64,000 nucleotides of DNA, taken from Sipunculus nudus (taxonomy: Eukaryota; Annelida; Sipuncula; Golfingiida; Sipunculidae). The stretch's first letter is position 1; each line of letters begins with the position of its first letter. Shown piece by piece: positions 46,701 to 55,136 of this stretch. Both the position numbers and the translations under genes were made by a program. A model generated the notes under the pieces. It searched no databases and was not told the DNA's origin. It saw nothing but the letters and a program-made list of their open reading frames with translations. The stretch is taken from positions 44,032,714 to 44,096,713 of the forward strand of contig CM049320.1 of the NCBI GenBank assembly GCA_026874595.1. Reading direction: 5' to 3'.

Positions 46701-49700
46701 CGAAATCACCTACCAGACTAAAAACAAGGTCATCGTGACTTTGTTCCTTATAGAAATTAAGGAATAACCTCAATTTTCCATTAAAACACCTATTATCACA
46801 ATTCAGGATTTCCTAATATCAAAACCCCTCATCAGTTTTTTCTTCATATTTACCATAAATATTCCCATATATAGTTCCTATGTAAATGCCAGAAATCAGG
46901 TCAGTATTACATTATTGTATCCGCAAAAACAGAGTTTTGCGGATACTATGTTTTCAGTCTGGAGAACTCCTCCGTAACTGCTGGGTGGAACTTTACGAAA
47001 CCAGGGATTATGTTCGGGTCACTGCTGCGCCATGATTTTGTTTAGACCTCTGACCTTTCCTCTCTCCAGAGCGTCCATCTGTGTGTCTGTTTTGACATAT
47101 TAACCAACATATCTCAGGAACCGTTTGACTGATCCGGAAAAAAATGTTGCACAAATGTAGCCCTTGGATAGCTTTATAACATACATAAAAAATGGTGGTG
47201 CCACCTACAACCATTTTTGCACAGTGTCCATCTGTTCATCTGCCTTGGGATAAAATCACTCATATCTCTGCATTGGTTGGACTTATTCACCTGAAATTTG
47301 GCATGGGTATACATCCTGGATAACTTTCTTGATTTATGACAGGTGGTGCCACCTACATTCACGTTCACGCTGCAGACATCCATGCTTATATCTCCAGACT
47401 GGTGTGACATATCTTCCTGAAAATTTGCATGTGTTTAGATCTTACATAGCTCTTTATCATACAGGAAACTGATGGTGCCACCTGTAACCATTTTTGCACA
47501 GCGTCCATCAGTTTGTGGACTTGGGTTAAAATCACTCATATCTCAGCAGTGGTTCGACTTATTTACCTGAAATTTGGCATGCTTATATATCCTGGATAGC
47601 TTTCTTGATTTAATGACAGGTGTTGCCACCTACATTCACGTTCATGCTGTAGATATCCATGCTAATATCTCCAGACTGGTTTGACGTACCTACCTGAAGT
47701 GATGCATGTGTTTGGATCTGACATAGCTTTTTATCATACAAGAAACTGGTGGCGCCACGTGCAACCATTTTTGCACAGCGTTCATCAGTTCGTTGGACTT
47801 AAAATCACTCATATCTCAACAGTGGTTTGACTTTACTCCTGAAATTTTGCATGTGTATACATCTTAGATAGTTTCTTGTTCAAATAATAGGTGGCGCCAC
47901 CTACAATCATATATACATGGCAGACATCCATACTTATATGTTACACATCTAACCCTATTTCCCCTTGCCATTCAATCCATTCCTCACTTCACCCATTCTA
48001 CTCTGATGGCGGATACACATAGTCGCTTGTCGACTCCCCGTATTCTAGTTACCTGTGGGTATTTATTTCAGTTTTAATAATGAAAAAAAAAAAATTTAAA
48101 TAAAATTGTTCTTTACTCTTATATGAAGATTATATGAAGCAAATTAATGATAGACAAGGATGTTAATGATTATATTAAATCAATATTAATTTCCAGGTCT
48201 TTTCAAAGTGTTTCATTTTTTTAATTTATATTTATTGCAAAAATATTACTCAGACAAGTACTCATGAAAGATATCAATTTGTTTGACTATTGACATTAAG
48301 ACTCGTGGCTGTATTAGCTGCACATGATACTATGGAAATAGTCCAAATTTATTTACTAATCCCTTTATTTCAGTTTAACAAAAATTTAACATGCCCATCT
48401 TCAGTTAGCCCCTTGTATAAATGACTGGGTTATTTTTTACACATGTATAAGTTTTATAACAGATATTACTTTTTTTTCTGATACATGTATTGAAAAAATA
48501 AAAATATTCAATTGAGATAAAAAAAATTAGATCTTAGACAAGTTCTCATCATGATGTCTATAATGTAAATAATTGTCATAAAACTCTTGCTATATTTAAT
48601 ATGTAGTTTGATGTGAAAGTATTATGTCTCCCCTACCTATGGTTCGGAAACATATAGTGTTTGTTCTGTTGTCTGTCTTCAGTGGTGGCGGCGGCGGTGT
48701 CTGTGGCGTATCTTGTAAACGTGATAACTTTTGAACAAGTCGACATTTTTTCATGAAATTTTAAATATAAAATGTATCTACCAAAATCTCAGATGAGTAA
48801 AAAAACTGGTGAACTTTAACTTCATCATCAAGGTCAAATAGGCCAATATAGAATTTTTTGGTGAACATCATAACTGTTGAAGTTTCTCATATTTTTCCCT
48901 CAAATTTGAAACATTAATTGTATTGTTCACCTTCTTTGAGGAGCTTGACAATTTGTGACCTTGACCTGGAATAGATATTATTTGTAAATATTATAATTTT
49001 TGAACCCCTTGACATATTTTCTTGAAATTCAGCTTTTAAAATGTCTCTACCAGTACCTCAGATAAGTTAAAAACCAGTGATCTTGACCTTCATCATCAAG
49101 GTCAAATAGGCAAAAATAGAATTTTTTTATTGAACCCCATAACTTTTGAAGTATCATATTTTTTATTCCTCAAATTTGAATCACTAATTGTTTTAATCAA
49201 GTTCCTTTGAGGAGCTCATTAACTGGTGACCTTGACCAGGATCTTCAAAGTCAAATCAGCCAGGATAGAAATTATTTTTGAATGCTATAAATATTTAACC
49301 ACTTGATATATTTTCATGAAATTCAGCTTGTGAATTGTCTCTACCAATATCTCAGACAAGTTAAAAATGGTGACCTTGACCTTCATCATCAAGGTCAAAT
49401 AGGCCAACATAGAATTATTTGTGAACCCCATAACTTTTGAATTGTCATATATTTTTTCCTCAAATTTGAATCACTAATTGTTTTAATCAAGTTCCTTTGA
49501 GGAGCTTGAAACCTGGTGACCTTCACCTGGACCTTCAAGGTCAAACCAGCCAGAATAAAATCTCAGATCACTTCATGACCTGGGTATGTTGATCATCATG
49601 ATACAAGGTCAAATCTTTAGATATCCAGGATTAAAGTTAACACCAAACTTTTGAAGGGGTCTATTTTTCCCCTCAAATTTGGGAAAGTGAGGCCTGTAGT

Positions 49701-52700
49701 TAAGGGAGACATGCAGTTGTTTTTATGTCACAAAAATCAGGTCCTCTAGTTCAAACATGAATATAATAGCTATTATTTAATATAATTAAAGCCATAAAAC
49801 CAGGTACTTATGATCATTATTTTAATTTGTAAAATTTTTATATCCTGGATTCTCAACAATTTTTTTTGACTGAAACTGAATTTATACTCATGAGATAAAA
49901 AATCTACATGATAAAAATGACAAAATGATTTATACTTGCAGCATCAGGCCAATTCAAAACCTGTGTGACAATAGCACTACAATTCCAAATGTAAATAATA
50001 TAAATGACATCAATCCTCTTCCCTGTATCCCAGGATTTTATCCAAATCTTACATACCTTGAGTCAAATTCCATCATCTCATAATACAACTTATATTACCA
50101 CACAGAACTAGCATTTGTCTACCTCCTCTTCCAAATCATATTTTGTGATCATATATAACAGCTGAGCGTCGTGACCCATGGGTCCCTTGTTAGATATTCA
50201 GTAACTGGTAATGAACTTTTTAGCACAGCTGACTGTAAGCCAACTGAGCTATTGTGCCCAGCAGCGTCCGTCGTCCATCTGACTGGCATGTTTTGACATC
50301 TTCATTTGACCTAGAAACTTATAACTGAATATCCAGAGGGGTCTATAAAAAAACCTGAAATTAGATCACTGTGACTTATATCCTCCAAGCAGTTGGGCTT
50401 GTACCCCCAGAATAATTGAAAATTGATCCAAAACCTCCAATATCTTGATAATTTATGCTTGGATTGCTCTGAATTTGGCTTTAATATTGTCCATGACTAT
50501 GGTTGTTAGTTCCCAAAATTGGTGGCACCACTTGCATGTTTTTTAATTGTTTACGATTTTTTCTCCTGTTTGAGACAGTCAAATGACAGCAGTTAAATCC
50601 ATTTCTCAATTTCAGTTTCATCTAGTGTCCTGAAACCTCATTTTGATCACAAATTCATTAAATTACACAGTATTAGTTTGGCCACCATATATTAAATATT
50701 TGCTAGCATGGCCATTTCTTCTTAGCTTTTAAAGTGCTAATTTATATAAAAAAAACAATAGGAAAAAAGTACATTTTGCATTTGCTAAAATAAAAAAAAA
50801 GCTGAGCACTGTGACCTATGGGTCCCTTGTATCCTCTTTTTTTTTGAGCTCTTGAAATGAATTGTTTGTCTGTTAACAGGGCACAAATCATAAGTGGTGG
50901 ACCTAGAATCTTCTCACTTTACATCCAGGAAGTTTCTAGGCCAATTTCCCTGGAAACTTGATTAAGGTCATAGTGACCTATATTTTGCAAATTAGGGGAG
51001 AAAACATGATTTTGAAGCACTCAGTGAGTCAGATTGGTCACAAATACATACATGACTTAGGAGTTCCATAAAAAAATCTCCTTTGAAACCTGAAATGTCA
51101 CTGTGACCTAGCTTTGTGCAAGAACATGATTTGAACAGACTATTAGTCAGATGAGCACAAGTGGTATGAGCTGGATGTAGAATAAGGTCACTGTGACCTA
51201 TATCTATATCTAAGGTCTTTTGGCAAAATGCATGAATTTGAACACTCTGTGAGTCATTAAACCCATTGTTCAAGACTCCTTGAATCCAGTTGAGCGTCAT
51301 TGCTCACATGTCACTGTTCCTTATTGTATCATTAAATTGTTTCAGGCCATAAGTTTCATTTATTACACAGATGCAATATCTAATTGGCTGGTTTTAACAT
51401 GCTTATCAATATTTAGTTTTTGCTCATTTAAATTTTTTTACAGAATTTTATTTCTGTTAATAAATTTATGTTTATTATTATACTTTGCTCCTGTCTGTTA
51501 ATCTATAAGGTGCAAGGTTTCATAAGTGCCCCCTGGATATATTTACTTGCATATTCCAGTCACTTAGTTAAAATACTGAAACTCTTACAAATATGTGATT
51601 ATGAGGCTCCTACATCTTTCATTTAGCCCATAAAAGTACACAGTCAACACAACTACTTGGATTTTATGCCAGCGTTCTCATAATCAATTTCAGCTGAGCG
51701 CCATGACCCACAGGTCTCTTGTTTAATTATTGAATGTGCAGAATATGAAAAATTGACTTCTGTCGGTTCTTATAATTTTTTAAATCACAGCACTATGTCA
51801 GATCAATGGAGGTTTTGCTCTCATGAGCACAGACCACATCGGACCGGGCAATTACCCCAGCGGGGCTTAATGAGTTTTAAAGATAAGCAGGGGAGCGGAG
51901 TACATTTGCCAATCACGGCCAGGAAATTAGGATAGGGCAGTAAAGTTTCGGGGACAGCTTGGCCAAAGATCTTTGATGTCCGAGTAAACACTCCTTTCCT
52001 GTAAAACTTCTTGGACCTACAGACTTCATGGTTTAATTTTATTCCAGGGGAGGTCCCTCTAAAATCTTCTTGGAAACCCAAAATATGGTCACTGTGACCT
52101 ATATTCTGTGCACTACATAAAAGAACATGATTTTAGCCCTCTGGAAGTCATCCTACTAATTGTTCAAGGTTCCTTAACAAATATTTTTCACCAGATGATT
52201 ACATCAATAATGAATACATGCATTTGCCTGAATTTCAAATTCAGTTTTGTGTCATGACCCATTATATTAATAGCAATTTAAATATTGCAAATGGTGGACT
52301 CATAGGCTTAGGATAGGATTGTTCAGTTCTGCCCGGGAAGTCAACTGGTCTTTTGTACAGTGAATTGCTCTCATCCAATGATTTTCTAAATAAAGACACT
52401 AAGTTATGTGTAGTTATTTCACATAGTAGCTTCAGAACATACTTAATTTTGTACAGGAATCAAATTAAAGTGAACTGAAGTTGTTCAGCCTCATGTCCAG
52501 TAAAACACTTATCATTCACATCAAAATTTCTCATGGTTGCCAGAGAGACCAACAAAAGAATTAATATTTATCTTATCTGTCAATTAAGTGGATCACAAAA
52601 GAAACACCTTGTATCAGGTTTTGATTATCTCACAGTATCCTATGATTTGACAGCAATACCAATAACTTGAGCCAAGTGTTCTGAACCACCAGCCCCTTTT

Positions 52701-53034
52701 CAAGATGAACCTGTTCAATATTTTACATTATACCCATTTCTCCTTAAAAGTGTCGTTTGGAGTCCAGCTACCCTGCAGAAGGGGTGCACTGTAGTTCATT
52801 TTCAGTTAAACAGTACAAGAGTTTTATGTTTGATGTAAGTCTCCCGGATCACATCATGGTTTTGTTGTTACAGGTTGTTACACTTACAAGGAGGATCGGG
52901 TTGTTGTGGACAACAAACTGATCACAAGCAGAGGCCCCGGGACAGCGTTTGAGTTTGGTCTTGCTCTGGTGGAGGCACTTCAGGGCAGAGAGAAGAGGGA
53001 TTCTATTGTCCCACCAATGTTGCTTAAACTGTAA
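31655..53034 (+). CDS. PARK7: Protein deglycase/chaperone DJ-1 (PARK7), complete, five coding exons
   Basis: Joined exons 31655-31738, 39342-39500, 40267-40336, 46312-46398 and 52874-53034 encode 186 residues (human 189). DJ-1 is a dimeric cytosolic/mitochondrial oxidative-stress protein of the DJ-1/PfpI flavodoxin-like fold, with redox chaperone and disputed glyoxalase/deglycase activity. The catalytic set is conserved: E16 in GAEEME, the nucleophile-elbow C103 in AAICA, and H123 in SHP, equivalent to human E18, C106 and H126. Human C46 is kept (C44, VKCSR) but C53 is Gln (Q51). The C-terminal [14 protein letters not shown] helix is intact. Introns are 7.6, 0.77, 6.0 and 6.5 kb; intron 4 uses a GC donor. 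A polyadenylation signal AATAAA lies at 53115. Introns carry many transposons and repeats. The exon model rests on alignment by eye and conserved splice sites. Confidence 0.95.
32148..32206. promoter_or_regulatory. Cluster of four TGACGT (CRE-type) sites in DJ-1 intron 1
   Basis: TGACGTCA at 32148-32155 and 32199-32206 are full palindromic CREs. Half or variant sites TGACGTG (32168) and TGACGTC (32188) lie between. A further full CRE is in exon 1 (31717-31724). CREB/ATF and related bZIP proteins bind this motif. The cluster is about 0.5 kb into the gene, a reasonable place for a promoter-proximal enhancer. Confidence 0.45.
32490..34135. mobile_element. Inverted-repeat element with palindromic ends in DJ-1 intron 1
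   Basis: About 140-220 bp at each end are inverted copies of each other: CTGGTTGGCAG, ATAGCAATTAGTGCC, GGCCAG and TTAATCCCTTTA on the left, their complements on the right (about 33915-34135). Each terminus itself is palindromic: 32503-32526 is a perfect 24-bp palindrome with arms CTGGTTGGCAGC, and 34099-34122 is a near-perfect one with arms CTGGTTTGCAGT/C. A second small inverted-repeat unit (33143-33784) is nested inside. No transposase is seen, so it is non-autonomous. The target duplication is unclear. Confidence 0.75.
33143..33784. mobile_element. Nested non-autonomous element with GGTCGCACGAAG subterminal repeats
   Basis: The ends are 16-bp inverted repeats (CTTCCTGCGACCCCCC at 33143-33158, GGGGGGTCGCACGAAG at 33769-33784; one mismatch). 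The 12-mer GGTCGCACGAAG or its complement (at most two mismatches) occurs seven times: 33143, 33159, 33178, 33223, 33251, 33713 and 33773. Repeated subterminal motifs near both ends are typical transposase-binding sites. No coding capacity and no evident target duplication. Confidence 0.65.
34160..34740. repeat. GGTGGCGCCACC-type dispersed repeat units
   Basis: About three diverged units of roughly 120-150 bp, each ending near CTGGTGGCGCCACCTACAAT (full palindrome at 34477-34488) or a variant. The start (34163-34260) matches 58985-59080. Open frames across it are incidental. Confidence 0.7.
34741..36030. other. DJ-1 intron 1, no element recognised
   Basis: It contains a 15-bp G run (34808-34822). 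Otherwise unremarkable AT-rich intron; short open frames on both strands around 35401-35716 have no domain. Confidence 0.4.
36037..36810 (-). repeat. Palindrome-capped repeat cassette (inverted copy of the 46915-48055 family)
   Basis: 36037-36140 (AACTAGAATACGGG..AGTCGACAAGCGAC..GTGTATCC) is the reverse complement of the right end at about 47950-48055. The rest contains diverged 150-190 bp units with CCACCTATCTGG and similar motifs. The 134-codon open frame at 36194-36598 spans these units and is not considered a gene. Confidence 0.65.
36826..37386 (-). pseudogene. hAT-type transposase fragment (ZNF862-like group)
   Basis: This 186-codon minus-strand frame contains [19 protein letters not shown], where hAT-derived proteins have a DGSTD motif. 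After it come [36 protein letters not shown] (the C..H-x-LELAIKD block) and a terminal GTRWVEL (the RW motif). Order and spacing fit the catalytic domain of ZNF862-like hAT transposase derivatives. The N-terminal BED finger and the dimerisation tail are missing. It lies in DJ-1 intron 1, antisense to the host gene. Confidence 0.78.
37544..37574. repeat. Perfect 31-bp hairpin TAGCTCAG...CTGAGCTA
   Basis: 14-bp arms TAGCTCAGATGACT / AGTCATCTGAGCTA around a TAT loop. The same hairpin type occurs at 46558-46594, 50224-50255 (variant) and 58374-58406, marking ends of a dispersed repeat family. Confidence 0.85.
37580..39120. other. DJ-1 intron 1: dispersed-repeat debris, no gene
   Basis: It includes TGACCTTGA (37990-37998) and a terminus-like block CAGCTGAGTGTTATGACC..GGGTCACTTGG at about 38199-38230. 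That block matches repeat ends at 50161, 50797 and 51690. No coding content is recognised. Confidence 0.45.
39121..39218. repeat. Short tandem repeat, about 31 bp x 3
   Basis: Three units with the core AAGTGAGGCTGGCACTTT, starting about 120 bp upstream of the exon 2 acceptor. Confidence 0.85.
39320..39341 (+). repeat. GT microsatellite serving as splice-acceptor tract
   Basis: About nine GT dinucleotides run directly into TTGTAG, the acceptor of DJ-1 exon 2. A UG-repeat thus stands in for a normal polypyrimidine tract. Confidence 0.85.
39342..39500 (+). CDS. PARK7: DJ-1 coding exon 2
   Basis: It encodes residues 29-81, VDVTIAGL to [11 protein letters not shown], including C44. The acceptor is a GT microsatellite followed by TTGTAG (ends 39341). 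The donor is GAG|gtacac, a weak match after position +4. Phase 0 at both ends. Confidence 0.95.
39773..40280 (+). repeat. Minisatellite built from the intron 2/exon 3 junction, about 15 units of 30-35 bp
   Basis: The unit TACCTGACAGTCATCAGCTG..TTGTTAATATTT repeats from 39786 to the exon 3 acceptor. The last unit is the real junction (TTGACAG|TCAGCAGCTGTTGG). Units 6 and 11 share the same variants (GTCA..TCTTCAGCTGTTTTGATAT), suggesting a five-unit higher-order duplication. Most units keep GACAG or GACAC before the T. Confidence 0.92.
40267..40336 (+). CDS. PARK7: DJ-1 coding exon 3 with nucleophile Cys
   Basis: It encodes residues 82-104 ([20 protein letters not shown] then ICA, containing C103) plus the first base of codon 105. 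The acceptor TTGACAG ends at 40266. The donor is CTG|gtaagt, phase 1. The acceptor and the first bases of the exon form the last unit of the upstream minisatellite. Confidence 0.95.
40360..42455 (-). mobile_element. Tigger/pogo-type DNA transposon in DJ-1 intron 3
   Basis: The minus strand encodes a broken pogo/Tigger transposase (next entry). The 5' end carries subterminal repeats AACTTGAGTCTTCCGTTGTAACGG and AACTTGAGTTTTCTGTTATATC..GGGG. It terminates CCACTG at 42455 next to TA (42456-42457), as expected for CAGTGG-type ends and TA targets. The other end is eroded somewhere at 40350-40375, immediately after the exon 3 donor. Length about 2.1 kb is normal for the group. Confidence 0.85.
40380..41912 (-). 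pseudogene. Pogo/Tigger transposase (CENP-B N-terminus plus DDE), frameshifted
   Basis: There are three minus-strand pieces. 41912-41616 is the DNA-binding N-terminus ([20 protein letters not shown] and a helix-turn-helix with [12 protein letters not shown]). 41375-41097 has the first catalytic Asp ([20 protein letters not shown] and KRSKERITL). 41323-40380 has the second ([12 protein letters not shown]) and [20 protein letters not shown], where the third acidic residue follows. Frame breaks lie near 41620-41375 and 41200. The open frame extends to 40316 only by reading into exon 3 antisense. Confidence 0.88.
42460..43280. other. DJ-1 intron 3, no element recognised
   Basis: AT-rich, with an A run at 43130-43141 and no coding content. 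Confidence 0.4.
43284..44350. repeat. Tandem-repeat cassette, unit about 146 bp, five to six copies
   Basis: Units share ATAACTCAACAACAAC..TACTGCAGC, CACAGGGATGATTGGTACC and CCAATATGGCCGCCACAGCC. ATAACTCAA occurs at 43381, 43527, 43671, 43818 and 44026. The left end has GGACCCGGCTTGACAAGCGG then GTCCGTCCTTCTGTC. The right end (to about 44350) has GGGGCTCTCTGAGGACC. Diverged copies; no coding. Confidence 0.85.
44836..45875. repeat. Palindrome-capped tandem-repeat cassette, unit about 300 bp, three copies
   Basis: It opens with a hairpin TAGCCCTCAGCC-CTTA-GGCTGATGGGCTA, then (GTCC)n at 44880-44902. Three units follow, each starting CTTGTGAGCGGGATATCT, carrying TGACCTTGACCT and ending in GGTGGCGCCACC or a variant. 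It closes with GGCTGAGGGCTTTTGTC (about 45834-45850), the inverted partner of the opening. The 81-codon frame at 44938-45183 is within unit 1. Confidence 0.85.
45876..46311. other. DJ-1 intron 3, 3' part
   Basis: Plain AT-rich intron ending in the exon 4 acceptor; no element seen. Confidence 0.5.
46312..46398 (+). CDS. PARK7: DJ-1 coding exon 4 with a GC donor
   Basis: It encodes residues 105-133 ([11 protein letters not shown] to SMEEA) including H123, and the first base of codon 134. The acceptor TTCTTTCAG ends at 46311. The donor is GCAG|gcaagta, a GC-AG intron with otherwise ideal consensus. Phase 1 both sides; protein length through the join matches human. Confidence 0.93.
46557..46940. 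repeat. Left end of a TAGCTCAG-hairpin dispersed repeat
   Basis: TTTTTAGCTCAGCTGACATG-AAGTCATCTGAGCTATAG (46555-46595) forms a hairpin. It is followed by TGTCC-rich sequence (46617-46634), the same arrangement as at 50221 and 55137. Confidence 0.65.
46915..48055 (+). repeat. Palindrome-capped cassette with about 310-bp internal units
   Basis: It begins with a hairpin GTATCCGCAAAAAC-AGA-GTTTTGCGGATAC (46917-46946). Internal units contain CACTCATATCTC, CTGAAATTTGCATG and GGTGG(C/T)GCCACCTACA at 47197, 47341, 47480, 47620, 47748 and 47888. It ends GGCGGATACACATAGTCGC.. CCCCGTATTCTAGTT (48008-48050). An inverted copy is at 36037-36810 and a partial one at 56140-56300. Confidence 0.8.
48637..49713. 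repeat. Cassette with ATGTCTCCC inverted ends and about 145/290-bp internal repeats
   Basis: The left end ATGTCTCCCCTACC (48640) pairs with GGGAGACAT (about 49704). The interior repeats CATCATCAAGGTCAAATAGG and GGTGACCTTGACC..GG units (48820, 48956, 49090, 49227, 49371 and 49535). Each carries one or two TCAAGGTCA sites. Confidence 0.8.
49714..52860. other. DJ-1 intron 4: further dispersed repeats, no gene
   Basis: Repeat ends of the form CAGCTGAGCGTCGTGACCC / GGGTCCCTTGT occur at 50161, 50797, 51287 (partial) and 51690. 50221-50833 is bounded left by a variant TAGCACAGCTGACTG..GAGCTA hairpin and right by this block, about 0.61 kb. 51790-52080 is GC-richer with open frames but no recognisable product. 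The rest is AT-rich intron. Confidence 0.5.
52874..53034 (+). CDS. PARK7: DJ-1 coding exon 5 (last)
   Basis: It completes G134 and encodes [15 protein letters not shown], then [20 protein letters not shown] and ending MLLKL with stop TAA at 53032-53034. The acceptor TTGTTGTTACAG ends at 52873. It carries the conserved SRGPGT loop and the C-terminal dimer-capping helices. Confidence 0.95.
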
Positions 53035-53600
53035 TTTATAAATGAACTTCCTAAAAATAATATTTTGAAAGTAAATAAGATTTACTGAGATTAAATTATA
53101 AAATATTTAATAGGAATAAATCTGTTTGAAAGTATGTGGAAATCATGTATACATATTACAAACACAGATCTACTGTCAGTTCCATGGAGCAGTGAACGTG
53201 ATGAAGTATGTTCTGCTGAGTCTGTGTATACAGAGGCAAGGTTGTGCACATCATGGTTTCAAAGTCCCCTAAGTTAGGGGGTTCATTTTCTTAATGAATA
53301 TGAAGGTTAATTGGAATGTTATCTACATATATGACTTGGTTGTTTCAATATGTGCAAAAAAGAAATGCTCAGATTTGGTGGGGGGGGGGGGGGGGTGAGA
53401 ACATAAGCAGTTTATGAACTGTACATCTCAAATCATATGCTTGTTAATGTTAACAGGTGTGCATCCACGCCACGGTCTGCTAAAAGTGGAATTATGCATC
53501 TTTCACGTGGGCTTTTTGTTAAATAAACTAATTTTATTGAAATCCTGGATTGATTTATGATGTCAACAAGATTACTACATAAATCGGTCTCTGCTAGATC
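53035..53600. other. DJ-1 3' UTR and flank
   Basis: The putative polyadenylation signal is at 53115. A 16-bp G run occupies 53380-53395. No coding content. Confidence 0.45.
53115..53120 (+). terminator. Likely polyadenylation signal of DJ-1
   Basis: AATAAA lies 81 bases after the DJ-1 stop, in AT-rich DNA and before the next repeat array. Other AATAAA-like hexamers occur further on, so the cleavage site is uncertain. Confidence 0.45.
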
Positions 53601-53603
53601 ACA

Positions 53604-54961
53604 GCAACAAGTAACAAACAGGCCTTACCATTCTTTGACCCTGGTCCTACTTGCATAGAGATAACAAACAGGTCTTACCATACTTATACCCTGGTCCACA
53701 TTGTGTAGAGAAGAAAACAGGCCTTACCATACTTGACCCTGGTCCTCGTTGTGTAGACATAACATACAGGTCATACCATACTTAGACACTGGTCCACGTT
53801 GTGTAGAGATAACAAACAGGTCTTACCATACTTAGACCCTGGTCCACATTGTGTAGAGATAACAAACAGGTCTAACAATACTTAGACCCTGGTCCACGTT
53901 GTGTAGAGATAACAAACAGGTCTTACCATACTTAGACCCTGGTCCACGTTGTGTAGAGATAACAAACAGGTCTAACAATACTTATACCCTGGTCCACATT
54001 GTGTAGAGATAATAAACAGGTCTTACCATACTTAGACCCGGGTCCACATGGTGTAGAGATAACAAACGGGCCTTACTATACTTAGACCCTGGCCCATGTT
54101 GTGTAGCAATAACAAACAGGCCTGCCTTACTTAGACCCTGGCCCATGTTGTGTAGCAATAACAAATAGGCCTGCCTTACTTAGACCCTGGTCCACGTTGT
54201 GAAGAGATCACAAACGGGTCTTACCATACTTAGACCCTGGTCCACGTTGTGTAGCAATAACAAACGGGTCTTACCATACTTAGACCCTGGTCAATGTTGT
54301 GTAGAGATAACAAACAGGCCTTACCATACTTAGACCCTGGTCAATGTTGTGTAGAGATAACAAACGGTTCTTACCATACTTAGACCCTGGTCCACGTTGT
54401 GTAGAGATAACAAACAGGCCTTACCATACTGAGACCCTGGTCAATGTTGTGTAGAGATAACAAACAGGTCTTACCATACTTAGACCCTGGTTAATGTTGT
54501 GTAGAGATAACAAACAGGTCTTACCATACTTAGACCCTGGTTAATGTTGTGTAGAGATAACAAACAGGTCTTACCATACTTAGACCCTGGTCCACGTTGT
54601 GTAGAGATAACAAACAGATCTTACAATACTTAGACCCTGGTCCACGTTTTGTTGAGATAACAAACAGGTCTTACAATACTTAGACCCTGGTCCACATTGT
54701 GTAGAGATAACAAACAGGTCTTACCATACTTAGACCCTGGTCCACGTTGTGTAGCAATAACAAACAGGTCTTACCATACTTAGACCCTGGTCCACGTTGT
54801 GTAGAGATACTAGGTCTTAATTACCATACTTAGACCCTGGTCCACTTTGTGTAGCAATAACAAACGGTTCTTACCATACTTAGACCCTGGTCCACGTTGT
54901 GTAGAGATAACAAACAGACCTTACCATAATAAGACCCTGGTCCACGTTGTGTAGAAATAAA
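53604..54961. repeat. 50-bp minisatellite, about 27 copies
   Basis: The unit is GTAGAGATAACAAACAGGTC..TTACCATACTTAGACCCTGG..TCCACGTTGT. The period is 50 bp over most of the array (for example 54551 and 54601). Variants GTAGCAATAAC, TCAATGTTGT and TTAATGTTGT are shared between neighbouring units. The minus-strand open frame (54164-53982) is a by-product. No spacers, so not CRISPR-like. Confidence 0.95.
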
Positions 54962-55136
54962 CCAATCCGTGTCATCCAGAGAATAGTTACATGTGACATA
55001 AGCATCAGTCAGCCGAGTCAAAAAATGAAACATTTATGTGCATTACAGCCAATTGACAGGCACACATACACTTTCATCTTCATTTTTATATTCTTTTATA
55101 AAATGTAATATCTTCTTTTTTCCATATGCTAGGCTT

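Noticed and set aside
51783-52081. GC-richer segment in DJ-1 intron 4 as an extra exon
   Set aside because: The DJ-1 alignment is complete without it, and its frames resemble no protein.
53604-54961. CRISPR-like array
   Set aside because: Head-to-tail 50-bp units without unique spacers, in a eukaryotic genome; it is a minisatellite.
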